From: Acidocella sp.
Lineage (GTDB): Bacteria; Pseudomonadota; Alphaproteobacteria; Acetobacterales; Acetobacteraceae
Direction of reading: 5' to 3'
Length of the DNA stretch: 64,000 nucleotides
NCBI GenBank assembly: GCA_026224875.1
Contig: JAMFRU010000008.1
Location: 1 to 64,000 of the forward strand
Part shown: positions 54,321-64,000 of the stretch, piece by piece
Numbering within the stretch: position 1 is the first letter of the stretch
How the letters are laid out: each line of letters starts with the position of its first letter
Program-made: the position numbers and the translations under genes
The notes under the pieces: generated by a model
Database searches by the model: none
Seen by the model: only the letters and a program-made list of their open reading frames with translations
Told to the model about the DNA's origin: nothing

Positions 54321-56984
54321 ATGACTCAATATGTCGTGTACTCAGGCACTACCAGCAGCGGACTTGTCCTAGGCAGTGGTGACGTCATTGTTAATTATGC
54401 AGGCGGCACGGTCATAAATGCCATCGTGAACAGCGGTGGATTTGATGACTTATATGGGGGGGTTGATTCCGGTGCCACGATAAACAACGGCGGTCATCTG
54501 GTTCTGCTTTTGGGTGGCACGGCCAGCAATGCTGTAGTCAACGGCGGCTTTGTTGTCATTTCCAGCGGCACGGCAATCGGCTTGACGATCAGCAATGGCG
54601 GCGTGGGCGGCGTCATGGTTGAAGCCGGTGGTCTGCTGAGCGGCGGGACGATTGATTATGGCACGAATGCGAACATATACGCCGGCGGCACGGCGCGCGG
54701 CGTTACGGCAAATAATGCGGGTCTGGAAGTCTATAGCGGTGGTGTTGCCTCCGGCAGCTTCATCGTATCGGGCGGGCATCTGGACATTTCCGCTGGTGGT
54801 ATAGCCAGAGGCACCACGGTGAGCACCGGCGGCACCGAAAACGTGTCTTCCGGTGGTACGGCCAGTAACAGCGTTGTGAGCAGCGGAGGCATCGAGAACG
54901 TGTCTTCCGGCGGCACGGCGAGCGGCACCGTGGTGAGCACCAGCGGTACCGAAAACGTGTCTTCCGGTGGCATGGCGGTCAATACCACAGTCAGCGGTGG
55001 CACGGTCGTCATTTCCGGCGGCACCTCAATCGGCTTGACAATCAGCAATGGCGGTGCCGGCGGCGTCGTGGTTAAGGCCGGTGGTGTGCTGAGCGGCGGG
55101 ACGATTCTTCAAGGCACGAATGCGAACATATCCTCCGGTGGCAAGGCGCTCGGCGTTACGGCGAATAATGCGGGTTTGGTGGTTTATACGGGCGGTATTG
55201 CCTCTGGCAGCATCATCATATCGAGCGCTCATCTCAATATTTCCTCCGGCGGCACGGCCAGCGGCACGGTGGTAAGCGGCGGCGGCGAGGTGTTTGTATC
55301 GTCCGGTGGCACGGCGACCGGCACTGTGGCGAATTTCGGCGGTTATCAAATCGTCGATTCGGGCGGCACGGCCGTTAGTGCCACGGTGAATATCGGCGGA
55401 CTGGACTACGTATCGGGCGGGACTGAAACAGGCGCCACCATAAACTCCCAGGGTGAGCAGAATATCGTTGCTGGTTCGGTCGATGGCACGACGGTGAGTT
55501 CCGGTGGCTACATGTATGCCTCTGGCGGCACAGTCAATAATACGACGGTGAATGCCGCTGGTTGGCTGATTATCTCTGGCGGCACAGTCAGTGGCGTAAC
55601 GGGGGCTGGAACCTATGACGCAGCGATAAGCGCCTATATTTTAGCCCAAATTCAAGCATATGGCGATGTTAGCGGCATCTCGCTCGACGCCACTAACCTC
55701 GCCATTTACGCCGGCGCTACGGCCTATACCGTGACCGCTACGGACCATAGCAATATAAATGTGGGCAGCGGCGGCATTATCAGCGGCGCCACTGTTTCCG
55801 GCATCTCTACTGAGAATGTCGTCTACGGCGGGATAGCCATAAGTTCGGTCATCGGTGCCACGGGAACGATGACCATTTCCGGCGGGGTAGCCAGTGGCAC
55901 GATTGTACAATCCGGGGGCACCGAAATCATTGCTGAAAATGCGATAAAAGGTGTGGCCAGCGGCACGATTGTGCAATCCGGAGGCATCGAGATTGTCTCC
56001 TCCGGCGGGACAGCAAGCCGGACCACGGTGAGCAGCGGTGGCCAGCAGATGGTTTCAAGCGGCGGTGCCACCACCAGTACGACCGTCTATGCCGGTGGGT
56101 CGGTAACAATATCAAATGGCGGTAGCACCAACGCGGATATCATCAGTAGTGGCGGCACGGAAAAATTGTTGTCCGGCGGCACGGCCAACGGCATCACGCT
56201 GCTCTCCGGCGGAAAACTCGATCTTCTGGGCGATGCATATGTGAGCGGCGCCACCGCGACGTTGAGCGCCGGCAGTGGTGGCACAAATGTTCTAACCATC
56301 ACCGAAGGCGGCCATAGCTATACACAGACCCTGTCTGGTGATTATACCGGCGAAACCTTCACTTTGTCGGTGGACAGCACAGGTGGCACGGTCGTCTACA
56401 TCTGCTTCCTCGCCGGCACCCATATCGCCACCCCGGCAGGCGAGGTCGTGGTTGAGACTCTCTCAGCCGGCGACTTGGTGCTCACCGCCGGTGGTGCCGC
56501 GCAACCGGTCATCTGGCTCGGCCGCAGCACCGTCTCCACCCGCTTCGCCGACCCGGAAGCCAGCTCGCCCATCCGAATCAAAACAGGCGCTTTGGGTGCG
56601 GGGTTGCCGGTACGCGACCTGCTGGTCTCTCCCAACCATGCGCTGTTTCTAGACGGTCTCCTTGTCCAGGCCAATGCGCTTGTGAATGGTATGAGCATTG
56701 TGCGGGAAACGAATTTGCCGGAGCGTTTCACCTACTTCCATGTGGAACTGGCAACGCATGAGTTACTGATCTCCGAAGGCGTGCCCTCGGAGAGTTTTGT
56801 GGACAATGTCGATCGTATGAATTTTGACAACTGGGAAGAGCATGAAGCTCTGTTCCGCAACAAAACCGGAATTGAGGAAATGCCGTATCCAAGAGCGAAA
56901 GCCGCCCGGCAGATCCCTTCTGCCTTGTCCAAGATGCTGATCGAAAGGGCGACCCAGATCAGCGCGATACCACGCTCTGCGTGA
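54321..56984 (+). CDS. AIDA-like repeat protein with C-terminal Hint (hedgehog/intein-like) domain
   Basis: 887 aa; many ~20-aa SSGGTASGTVVSSGGTENV repeats; C-term VYICFLAGTHIATPAGEVVVETLSAGDLVLTAGGAAQPVIWLG...VRDLLVSPNHALFLDGLLVQANALVNGMSI (Hint_2-like). No signal peptide or autotransporter barrel seen. Confidence 0.85.
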   Translation: MTQYVVYSGTTSSGLVLGSGDVIVNYAGGTVINAIVNSGGFDDLYGGVDSGATINNGGHLVLLLGGTASNAVVNGGFVVISSGTAIGLTISNGGVGGVMVEAGGLLSGGTIDYGTNANIYAGGTARGVTANNAGLEVYSGGVASGSFIVSGGHLDISAGGIARGTTVSTGGTENVSSGGTASNSVVSSGGIENVSSGGTASGTVVSTSGTENVSSGGMAVNTTVSGGTVVISGGTSIGLTISNGGAGGVVVKAGGVLSGGTILQGTNANISSGGKALGVTANNAGLVVYTGGIASGSIIISSAHLNISSGGTASGTVVSGGGEVFVSSGGTATGTVANFGGYQIVDSGGTAVSATVNIGGLDYVSGGTETGATINSQGEQNIVAGSVDGTTVSSGGYMYASGGTVNNTTVNAAGWLIISGGTVSGVTGAGTYDAAISAYILAQIQAYGDVSGISLDATNLAIYAGATAYTVTATDHSNINVGSGGIISGATVSGISTENVVYGGIAISSVIGATGTMTISGGVASGTIVQSGGTEIIAENAIKGVASGTIVQSGGIEIVSSGGTASRTTVSSGGQQMVSSGGATTSTTVYAGGSVTISNGGSTNADIISSGGTEKLLSGGTANGITLLSGGKLDLLGDAYVSGATATLSAGSGGTNVLTITEGGHSYTQTLSGDYTGETFTLSVDSTGGTVVYICFLAGTHIATPAGEVVVETLSAGDLVLTAGGAAQPVIWLGRSTVSTRFADPEASSPIRIKTGALGAGLPVRDLLVSPNHALFLDGLLVQANALVNGMSIVRETNLPERFTYFHVELATHELLISEGVPSESFVDNVDRMNFDNWEEHEALFRNKTGIEEMPYPRAKAARQIPSALSKMLIERATQISAIPRSA

Positions 56985-57201
56985 TCGATGGCCAATATGG
57001 GGTAGAGCATGCCAGGAAACGCGAAACTAGCGGCGCCTCCCATTTTTGGGATGCCTTACCCACGGGCGAAGTCAACTCCCTGATGCCCTGCACCGTAGGC
57101 TCGCGGTGCCGCGCCAGGTGTAATCGGGGCCGCGACCCGGAGGTTCACTCTAAACACATGTGGTGGTGCTGGGCTACATCTCGTTCCAGGATACGGCTCG
57201 C

Positions 57202-58953
57202 TTAGAACAGAGCATCCTCAAAATCATCGCTTGCGGCTGGTGCAGCGGCGCGTGCGGGAGCTGTCGCCGTAACAATACCCCAGTTCGCGGCAACCGTAGC
57301 CTGGATATCCCGTTCCTGGGCCATCGTGTAGATTGCGCCAAGCTTGCCAAAGAATGCAGCGAGCGGGGCTTGTATATCGTCGTCACAAGGCTGCGCCTGG
57401 GCGGCCAAACAGTGCAAATCTTCGCCGGTCCGCCGAAGGGCGTTTCCGATTTCACCGTGAAACGCCAGTTCATCGCGCGAATTCTTCAAAAGGTTCAGAA
57501 CGGTCTCGCCATTTTCAGTCAGTGCCGCGACGTCACGTTCGGTTGTGCCCGCGGCTGCATTTATACAGAGAATCGCGGCCGAAAGCGCGGCACCGGCAGT
57601 CTCGTCCTGGGCGCCCATTGCCTCGGGCACCGCCGAGGATAGATCCGATGTCGTTGCAATCAATGTTTTCAGCGCGGCGACGCAGGCGTTGGCCGTACCT
57701 TCCAGATAACCCGCATGTGTGCGCAGTTCCGTTGCTATAATGCTGAGCGGCCGGCCCGCATCGCCGAGCCGCGTCGATTTCAAAGTGGTATTCAATGCCA
57801 TATACAGTACATCGGATTTCATCATTTGGATCGCATCCAACCGGTCCGACAGGATACGCGCGGCGGCGGCGGCGCGGTGGCCGGTATCCTGGGCCAGCGT
57901 ATCGGCCTCTTCTATTTCGGTGGCCAGCCCAACGGCCTCGCCCATGCGCTGCTCCAGCGTTCGCAGAAAACCGCCGGACTCCGTTTCGGTTTGCCCATAG
58001 GCCACATCCCGCAGAGACAGTAGAGAAGCCGCGTCCCGTGACAAGCCCTCCAGCCCGTTGCTGATCTGCGCGACCTCGTGGTTGAAATCATGCAATGTGG
58101 CATCCAGCTGTGCGGCCAGAAGCGTGCTCATCACGGCTCGTATGCGTGCCGCGTCCCGTGCCGGAATGGCGGGATCGATCGTTTCTAGAAACAAAACGCC
58201 CGTTTGAATATGCTCGACGCGCTGGCGTGTGCTATCGCCAATCTGCAACGCCACCAGCATGCGCATAACCTGCTTGCGGACGTTGGTCGCCAGGGTGCTG
58301 GCATCCGCCGCCGCGGCACCTATTTTGCTGCGATGCCCGGCCAGCAGGTCTGCGGCATCGAGCAGCTGGCTGGAGACCATTGGAATCGTATCGGCACTGC
58401 CGCACTCTAGTGTTTCTGCTCGCAGCACGGCCGTCTGCAATTCGCCTTTCAGCATCAAAAGCCCGTGTTCGAGCGCCTCAACCTCGGCGCGGCCGGCTTC
58501 AACACGCTGGCACATCTCCTGGGCAAAAACCTCGAATTCCGTATCCGCGTTAGGAATTCCGCCGGCGGTTATTTTTATGCTCACGGTGAAGGCGCGCATA
58601 TAAATAAGGCTTCGGCGCATATCCTCGATGCGCGATGAGAGCGCGGCGCATTGATTTTCGAGCTGGCCGATCGTAGCGCGCCGCTCGCTTTGCTTGGCCG
58701 GCAGTGCGGCCAGTTGCGCCGACGCGCCATGGAGCTGTTGGGTTGTTGCGGCGATGGTGCTGGGGCCAAGTGCTTTCGTCATACCATCCAGCGTGGTTAC
58801 CAGTGTGGCGATACCATTGACCACTTGCGACAGAATTTTTCCCGCATCCAGAAACTTCGTCTCGATCACCAGCCGCGATGCTTCCATGCCTTGGATCATG
58901 CCGGCAACGCTCATTATAGTATCCGGTACCATCGTCTTCATTCCTATTCTCAC
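57202..58953 (-). CDS. Chemotaxis-associated soluble protein with degenerate MCP hairpin and CheZ-like motifs
   Basis: 583 aa; GTG start overlapping the cheB stop; [56 protein letters not shown]-terminus SDDFEDALF. Confidence 0.7.
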   Translation of the reverse strand: MRIGMKTMVPDTIMSVAGMIQGMEASRLVIETKFLDAGKILSQVVNGIATLVTTLDGMTKALGPSTIAATTQQLHGASAQLAALPAKQSERRATIGQLENQCAALSSRIEDMRRSLIYMRAFTVSIKITAGGIPNADTEFEVFAQEMCQRVEAGRAEVEALEHGLLMLKGELQTAVLRAETLECGSADTIPMVSSQLLDAADLLAGHRSKIGAAAADASTLATNVRKQVMRMLVALQIGDSTRQRVEHIQTGVLFLETIDPAIPARDAARIRAVMSTLLAAQLDATLHDFNHEVAQISNGLEGLSRDAASLLSLRDVAYGQTETESGGFLRTLEQRMGEAVGLATEIEEADTLAQDTGHRAAAAARILSDRLDAIQMMKSDVLYMALNTTLKSTRLGDAGRPLSIIATELRTHAGYLEGTANACVAALKTLIATTSDLSSAVPEAMGAQDETAGAALSAAILCINAAAGTTERDVAALTENGETVLNLLKNSRDELAFHGEIGNALRRTGEDLHCLAAQAQPCDDDIQAPLAAFFGKLGAIYTMAQERDIQATVAANWGIVTATAPARAAAPAASDDFEDALF

Positions 58954-60038
58954 CGGGCCGCCGCACGGCGGATCTCTTGAGCGATGTGATGCAGCGGCAC
59001 AATTCTATCGACGCCACCTCGCGCGATAGCCTCTTTCGGCATGCCGAAAACAATTGAGGTCGCTTCGTCCTGGGCCAATGTGAACGCCCCGGCGGTCTTC
59101 ATTTCTGCCAGGCCACGGGCGCCATCATCGCCCATGCCGGTCATGATGACACCCACAGCGTTGGTGCCAACAACGCGCGCCGCCGAGCGAAACAACACGT
59201 CCACCGAGGGACGATGCCGTGTGACCAGCGGGCCATCCTTGACCGAAACATAATAACGCGCCCCACTGCGCTCGATCATGGTGTGCAAATTACCGGGTGC
59301 GATCAGCACCCGCCCGCGCAGCACGGTATCGCCATTTTCAGCTTCCTTCACCTCCATCGCGCACAGGCTGTCGAGCCGGCGCGCGAATGAGGCCGTGAAT
59401 TTCTCAGGCATATGCTGGACAATCACGATCCCTGGTGCATCGATTGGCAGCGCCTCCAGCACCTCGCGCAGCGATTCCGTGCCGCCCGTGGAAGCGCCGA
59501 TGCAGATGATCGTCTCCGTCGTGCGGGCCATGGCGCCGCCGGTGGCGGGTGGCAGCATGGCATCCGCCGTCAGCTTCTGGCTCGGATCATGCGCCGCCGC
59601 GACGCGATCCCGGCGGCGCCCGACGCGCGCTTGCGCCGCACCTTTCACAACCTCGCATATATGCGCGCGCGCTTCGGTCAAATGGTCGCTCACGCCTATT
59701 CTCGGCTTGAGAATGATATCGACAGCCCCAGCTTCCAGCGCCTGCATCAAGGTCTCGGAGCCGGTCTCCACGAGGGAAGAACACATCACCACGGGAATGG
59801 GATGCTGTGCCATTAATCTGCGCAGGAATGTTATCCCGTCCATGCGCGGCATTTCCACATCCAGCGTGATAACGTCGGGCACTTCATCGCGTATGCGCGC
59901 GGCGGCGACAAAAGGGTCGGAGGCAATGCCGAGCACTTCAATGTCGGGGTCGGCGGCCAGTATTTCGGCCAGCGTCTGGCGCACCGTGGCGGAATCATCG
60001 ACGATAAGTACCCGCACGCGTTTCCTGGTTTGCAGCAT
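58950..60038 (-). CDS. cheB: Chemotaxis protein-glutamate methylesterase CheB
   Basis: 362 aa; receiver [18 protein letters not shown]...[54 protein letters not shown]. Confidence 0.95.
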   Translation of the reverse strand: MLQTRKRVRVLIVDDSATVRQTLAEILAADPDIEVLGIASDPFVAAARIRDEVPDVITLDVEMPRMDGITFLRRLMAQHPIPVVMCSSLVETGSETLMQALEAGAVDIILKPRIGVSDHLTEARAHICEVVKGAAQARVGRRRDRVAAAHDPSQKLTADAMLPPATGGAMARTTETIICIGASTGGTESLREVLEALPIDAPGIVIVQHMPEKFTASFARRLDSLCAMEVKEAENGDTVLRGRVLIAPGNLHTMIERSGARYYVSVKDGPLVTRHRPSVDVLFRSAARVVGTNAVGVIMTGMGDDGARGLAEMKTAGAFTLAQDEATSIVFGMPKEAIARGGVDRIVPLHHIAQEIRRAAAR

Positions 60039-60042
60039 TAGC

Positions 60043-60903
60043 CTACACCCTCTGAAAAACGGTGCTCATAACCTGGACCACCGGCAGGCCCTCGCCCGCC
60101 CCGGTTTCTGAATGGCCAAGGATAAGATAACCGCCCGGCCGTAAATGATCGCACAGCCGGGTTAAGACATTGTTCTGCGTCTGCCGGTCGAAATAGATCA
60201 GTATATTGCGGCAGAAGATGCAATCGAGGTCGCGGTCCACGGGATAGCGCTTTTCCATCAGGTTCAAATGCCCCCAGGCGATCTTGGCGCGCAATTGCGG
60301 CACGATGCGGACCATATCCAGGCCCGGATCGCGCGACTGCAGAATAAAACTGCCGCGCATATCGGGCGGCACCGGGGCGATCATGGCCGTGGGGAACTGG
60401 CCGGCCACGGCGACTTTGAGTACGTGTGTTGAAATATCCGTTGCGAGTATCGAGTAATCCGGCCCGCGGTGCTGTTGGCGAAATGCTTCGAGCACCATGG
60501 CGATTGTATAGGCCTCGGCCCCGATGGAGGCGGCGGCACTCCATATTTTAACCGTCCGCCGTCTTGCCTGTACCATCGCAGGGAGAAAAACATCCCGTAA
60601 AAAATCGAAATGCGCGGGCTCACGGAAAAAATCCGTCTTGTTGGTTGATACCGCGTTGATCAGATGCACGAGTTCCTGGTCGAGACCATGATCTTTGAAG
60701 AGGTAATCGCAATACTCATCAAGCGCCTCAAGCCCCAACGCAGCCAGCCGCGAGCGCAGCCGAACCGCCAGCATGGTGCGTTTCGCAGGTGGCATCTTGA
60801 TGCCGCTATGCTGATGGATCAGCCCGGCCAGCCGCTCGAAATTGCGCTTGCTGAAGCGCTCGGTCACGGTATCGAGCGGTGCCATCAAAGAAGATTCACT
60901 CAC
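60043..60903 (-). CDS. cheR: Chemotaxis protein methyltransferase CheR
   Basis: 286 aa; [44 protein letters not shown]. Confidence 0.94.
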   Translation of the reverse strand: MSESSLMAPLDTVTERFSKRNFERLAGLIHQHSGIKMPPAKRTMLAVRLRSRLAALGLEALDEYCDYLFKDHGLDQELVHLINAVSTNKTDFFREPAHFDFLRDVFLPAMVQARRRTVKIWSAAASIGAEAYTIAMVLEAFRQQHRGPDYSILATDISTHVLKVAVAGQFPTAMIAPVPPDMRGSFILQSRDPGLDMVRIVPQLRAKIAWGHLNLMEKRYPVDRDLDCIFCRNILIYFDRQTQNNVLTRLCDHLRPGGYLILGHSETGAGEGLPVVQVMSTVFQRV

Positions 60904-60936
60904 GCAACATTATACCTTCACCGGTGCTGTAGCGCA

Positions 60937-61413
60937 TCAGGCAGCGTGGTGCTGCATGTTGCCGGCCAGCATGGTCTCGCTGCCGGTCAGTAGTTTTGGC
61001 AGGTCGAACAGAACCACAAACCCGTCCTCCCGGCGGACGACGCCCGCGATATAATCCGAACGCCACGGCACGCCAATCTCCGGTGCGCCCTCGATATCCG
61101 CCGCCGCAAAACTGACAACCTCGATCACACGATCGGCCACCAGCCCAAGGCCGAGGAGCTGCCCGCCCACGGGCACGTCGAGCACCAGAATGCGGGTTGC
61201 ACCATCCGGTACCGTGGGTGGCAACCCCAGCCTGGCCCGCAGGTCGATCATGGGGGTGCCACGCCCCCGCACATCGATCAGACCAAGCAGATAATCGGGT
61301 CCCTCTGGTATCTTGAAGGGCGGTCGATAATCCAGAATCTCCCGTACATAGGCGACCGGCACCGCGAAAACTTCCTGTCCCAATGCCAATGTCACGAAAT
61401 CTCCGGCTTGCAT
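60937..61413 (-). CDS. cheW: Chemotaxis coupling protein CheW
   Basis: MQAGDFVTLALGQEVFAVPVAYVREILDY...LLGLIDVRGRGTPMIDLRARLGLP; ATG at 61413. Confidence 0.93.
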   Translation of the reverse strand: MQAGDFVTLALGQEVFAVPVAYVREILDYRPPFKIPEGPDYLLGLIDVRGRGTPMIDLRARLGLPPTVPDGATRILVLDVPVGGQLLGLGLVADRVIEVVSFAAADIEGAPEIGVPWRSDYIAGVVRREDGFVVLFDLPKLLTGSETMLAGNMQHHAA

Positions 61414-61427
61414 GATGCTGCCCTCTC

Positions 61428-63134
61428 TCAAACATAGGCTTTGAATTTAGCGTCGCCCTCATCCGGGCCACCCACAGTGAGGTCCAGGGCAAAGCCGTTG
61501 CTCGCCGGCGGTTGAACCGGAATGAATTTGCCCTGCGGCGGCGTGGCTTTTTGTGCGGGCTTGGTCCGCGCCGGCGCTCTGAGCACTGCCTCTCTGGGAG
61601 CCGGTACACGTGCCGGCTTCACCGTCTCCCTGCCGTGGGCTGATGCATCGGTACGGAAAAAGGAAATCGCAACCTGCAGTTCTTCCGCCTGTGTCGATAA
61701 TTCTTCAGATGTTGCCGTCATCTGTTCCGAGGCCGCGGCATTCTGCTGCGTAACCTTATCCAGCTGCTGAATGGCCTCGTTAATCTGCGATGCGCCGATA
61801 TCCTGCTCGCGGCAGGCAGCGCTGATCTCCGACACAAGCTCCGCCGTTTTGCGGATGTTAGGAACCAGACTGGTCAGCATATCGCCCGCCGTCCGCGCCG
61901 CTTTCACGGTCTCTGTTGAAACCGCGCTGATTTCGGTTGCGGCAATCTGGCTGCGTTCGGCCAATTTACGAACTTCTGATGCCACTACAGCGAAACCTCT
62001 GCCATGCTCGCCAGCACGCGCCGCCTCTACAGCGGCATTCAAGGCCAGCAAATCGGTCTGGCGCGCGATCTCCTGCACGATGGTGATTTTCTCGGCAATC
62101 GTTTGCATTGCTGCCACGGCGCGGTTCACCGCTTCGCCACTGGCTTCCGTATCCTTGGCCGACTGGCGCGAGATTTTCTCGGTCTGGGTAGCATTGTCAG
62201 CGTTCTGTTTAATGTTGGCGGTCATCTCCTCCATCGAGGCCGAGGCCTGCTCCGCCGCCGAAGCCTGCTCGGTAGCACCCTGGCTCACCTGCTCGGCCGT
62301 AGCGGAAAGTTCCTGGCTGCCGGAGGATACATTGTTAGATGCAACCAGCGCACTACCCACAATATTGCGCAATTTCGCGCTCATACTATTGACCGTATCG
62401 ACCAGATCCTTGATCTCGTCGCGCGTATTGATTTCGACGGTTTTTGTAAGGTCGCCATTGGCGACAGCCGCAATCAGCGTGCCGATTTTGCTTAAACCCT
62501 TACTGATCGACAAGGCCAGCCAGATCGCGGCACTGAGGGCGATGATAAGTGAGCCCACGGCAACGCCGATCAGCACGTTGCGGGTGGAACCGTAAGTATT
62601 GCCGGCCTGCTGCTCCTGGGCCTGCATCTCCTGCGTCGCCAGCTTTACGAGATCATCCGTAATCGCGCTGCTCTGGTCTGTAACCGTTTTCAGCTGGCCG
62701 ACGGAAAGCGCATCCGCCTGTACGTCCTTGTTGGCCAGCGCATAAGTCCGCAGCTGGCTATCCAGAGGCTTCATGGTTTCCCACAGCGACCGCAGAGCGA
62801 TATATTTGTCCCGCTCAGCCTGTGAGGAGCTTTGATCTCCTTGGTCGAGAAGGGCTTCGAAATCCTGGCGCTCCTGGGTGAGTTCGTTGTCATAAGCTTG
62901 CATCTGCGCAGGGTCGTCCTCAAGGATGAGATCCTTTTCGGCACGATTGATCTCGAGCAATTTACTGCTCACCGCATCCGCCAGCTGGACCTTGGAGACG
63001 GGGCCGCTGATCAATGCCGTCATGGTGGTGTTCATGGTGGCAAGGCCCATCACTGCATAGCTGGCGGCACAGATCAGCAGGAGGATGATGAGGCCAAAGG
63101 ACAGGCCAAGCTTGAGCTTAATGGTAAAGCGCAT
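61428..63134 (-). CDS. Methyl-accepting chemotaxis protein
   Basis: 568 aa; two TMs, [45 protein letters not shown]; conserved C-terminal tail [14 protein letters not shown]. Confidence 0.95.
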   Translation of the reverse strand: MRFTIKLKLGLSFGLIILLLICAASYAVMGLATMNTTMTALISGPVSKVQLADAVSSKLLEINRAEKDLILEDDPAQMQAYDNELTQERQDFEALLDQGDQSSSQAERDKYIALRSLWETMKPLDSQLRTYALANKDVQADALSVGQLKTVTDQSSAITDDLVKLATQEMQAQEQQAGNTYGSTRNVLIGVAVGSLIIALSAAIWLALSISKGLSKIGTLIAAVANGDLTKTVEINTRDEIKDLVDTVNSMSAKLRNIVGSALVASNNVSSGSQELSATAEQVSQGATEQASAAEQASASMEEMTANIKQNADNATQTEKISRQSAKDTEASGEAVNRAVAAMQTIAEKITIVQEIARQTDLLALNAAVEAARAGEHGRGFAVVASEVRKLAERSQIAATEISAVSTETVKAARTAGDMLTSLVPNIRKTAELVSEISAACREQDIGASQINEAIQQLDKVTQQNAAASEQMTATSEELSTQAEELQVAISFFRTDASAHGRETVKPARVPAPREAVLRAPARTKPAQKATPPQGKFIPVQPPASNGFALDLTVGGPDEGDAKFKAYV

Positions 63135-63193
63135 GATGGAATCTTTCAGAAAAATAATTGAGAGAGCCGAAGAGGATTCGAATCATGATGTGA

Positions 63194-63222
63194 TCCAATG
63201 TCACGAAATCTCTGACCTGCAT
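63194..63222 (-). pseudogene. Fossil 5' end of cheW left by tandem duplication
   Basis: Minus ATGCAGGTCAGAGATTTCGTGACATTGGA matches the cheW start ATGCAAGCCGGAGATTTCGTGACATTGGC, then diverges. Confidence 0.75.
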
Positions 63223-63234
63223 GGCGCCGTCCCT

Positions 63235-64000
63235 TCAGCTATAGGCTTTGAATTGCGCATCGCCCTCGTCCGGCCCCCCCACAGCCAGGTCGAGGGCAAA
63301 GCCATTGCTCCCGGATGTCTGAACCGGAATGAATTTGCCCTGCGGCGGCGTGGCTTTCGGCATTGTTTTCGGCACATGCCTCGCCCGCACTGGTGCCCTC
63401 AGCACCGGCGCCCGTGAAGGCTTCATCGCCTCGGGCTTGCCTTTGCTTGTCTCATCAGTACGGAAATAGGAAATCGCGGCCTGTAGTTCTTCCGCCTGTG
63501 TCGATAATTCTTCAGATGTTGCCGTCATCTGTTCCGAGGCCGCGGCATTCTGCTGCGTAACCTTATCCAGCTGCTGAATGGCCTCGTTAATCTGCGACGC
63601 ACCAATATCCTGCTCGCGGCAGGCGGCGCTGATCTCCGACACGAGCTCCGCCGTTTTGCGGATGTTGGGAACCAGGCTGGTCAGCATATCGCCCGCCGTC
63701 CGCGCCGCCTTCACTGCCTCCCCGGAGACCGTGCCGATTTCGGTCGCCGCAATCTGGCTGCGCTCGGCTAATTTGCGAACTTCCGAGGCCACCACGGCAA
63801 AACCTCTGCCATGCTCGCCGGCACGCGCCGCCTCCACGGCGGCGTTCAAGGCCAGCAGGTCGGTCTGGCGCGCGATCTCCTGCACGATGGTGATTTTCTC
63901 CGCAATCGTCTGCATCGCCGTTACCGCGCGGTTCACCGCCTCGCCGCTGGCTTCCGCATCCTTGGCCGACTGGCGCGAGATTTTCTCGGTCTGGGTGGCA
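63235..64000 (-). CDS. Methyl-accepting chemotaxis protein, C-terminal part (truncated by window edge)
   Basis: Same signalling domain as the adjacent MCP; tail [14 protein letters not shown]; frame remains open to 64000. Confidence 0.93.
   Translation of the reverse strand, partial: ATQTEKISRQSAKDAEASGEAVNRAVTAMQTIAEKITIVQEIARQTDLLALNAAVEAARAGEHGRGFAVVASEVRKLAERSQIAATEIGTVSGEAVKAARTAGDMLTSLVPNIRKTAELVSEISAACREQDIGASQINEAIQQLDKVTQQNAAASEQMTATSEELSTQAEELQAAISYFRTDETSKGKPEAMKPSRAPVLRAPVRARHVPKTMPKATPPQGKFIPVQTSGSNGFALDLAVGGPDEGDAQFKAYS

Noticed and set aside
54321-56300. CRISPR-like array from regularly spaced repeats
   Set aside because: Periodicity is protein-coding (~20-aa AIDA-like repeats in one open frame) with degenerate repeats; no cas genes.

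Overview
GC-rich, mostly chromosomal window that looks alphaproteobacterial, probably Acetobacteraceae-like (inferred from gene content and order only). All calls come from reading ORF translations and raw sequence by eye; no database search was run. Housekeeping blocks: an EF-P and EF-P-modification neighbourhood (efp, epmB, epmA) split by an autotransporter gene; MotA/MotB-like envelope genes; zapA followed by a 6S RNA; ihfB-lapA-pyrF-trpF; uppP; tRNA-Ser(GCT). Metabolic islands: a putative polyamine oxidation/uptake locus (AraC-like regulator, FAD oxidoreductase, cupin, ABC transporter) and a nitrate assimilation locus (nasT-nasS-nasA-nirB-nirD-cobA) ending in a single-polypeptide nitrate reductase fused to a CysJ-like diflavin reductase. 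Accessory part: a tripartite RND efflux operon with a divergent TetR gene, a gene graveyard of at least three fragments, an AIDA-like repeat protein with a C-terminal Hint domain, and a chemotaxis cluster (cheB, cheR, cheW, two tandem MCPs). The most interesting candidate is the 583-aa protein coupled to cheB. It appears to combine a degenerate MCP hairpin, a CheZ-like DxxxQ helix and a CheZ-like C-terminal docking tail. Other observations: a tandem-duplication scar carrying a fossil cheW start, several 15-bp tandem duplications around the efflux gene starts, nested-palindrome intergenic elements, and REP-like sequence upstream of (and wrongly included in) the thiE ORF. No CRISPR array, intact transposase or prophage was seen.
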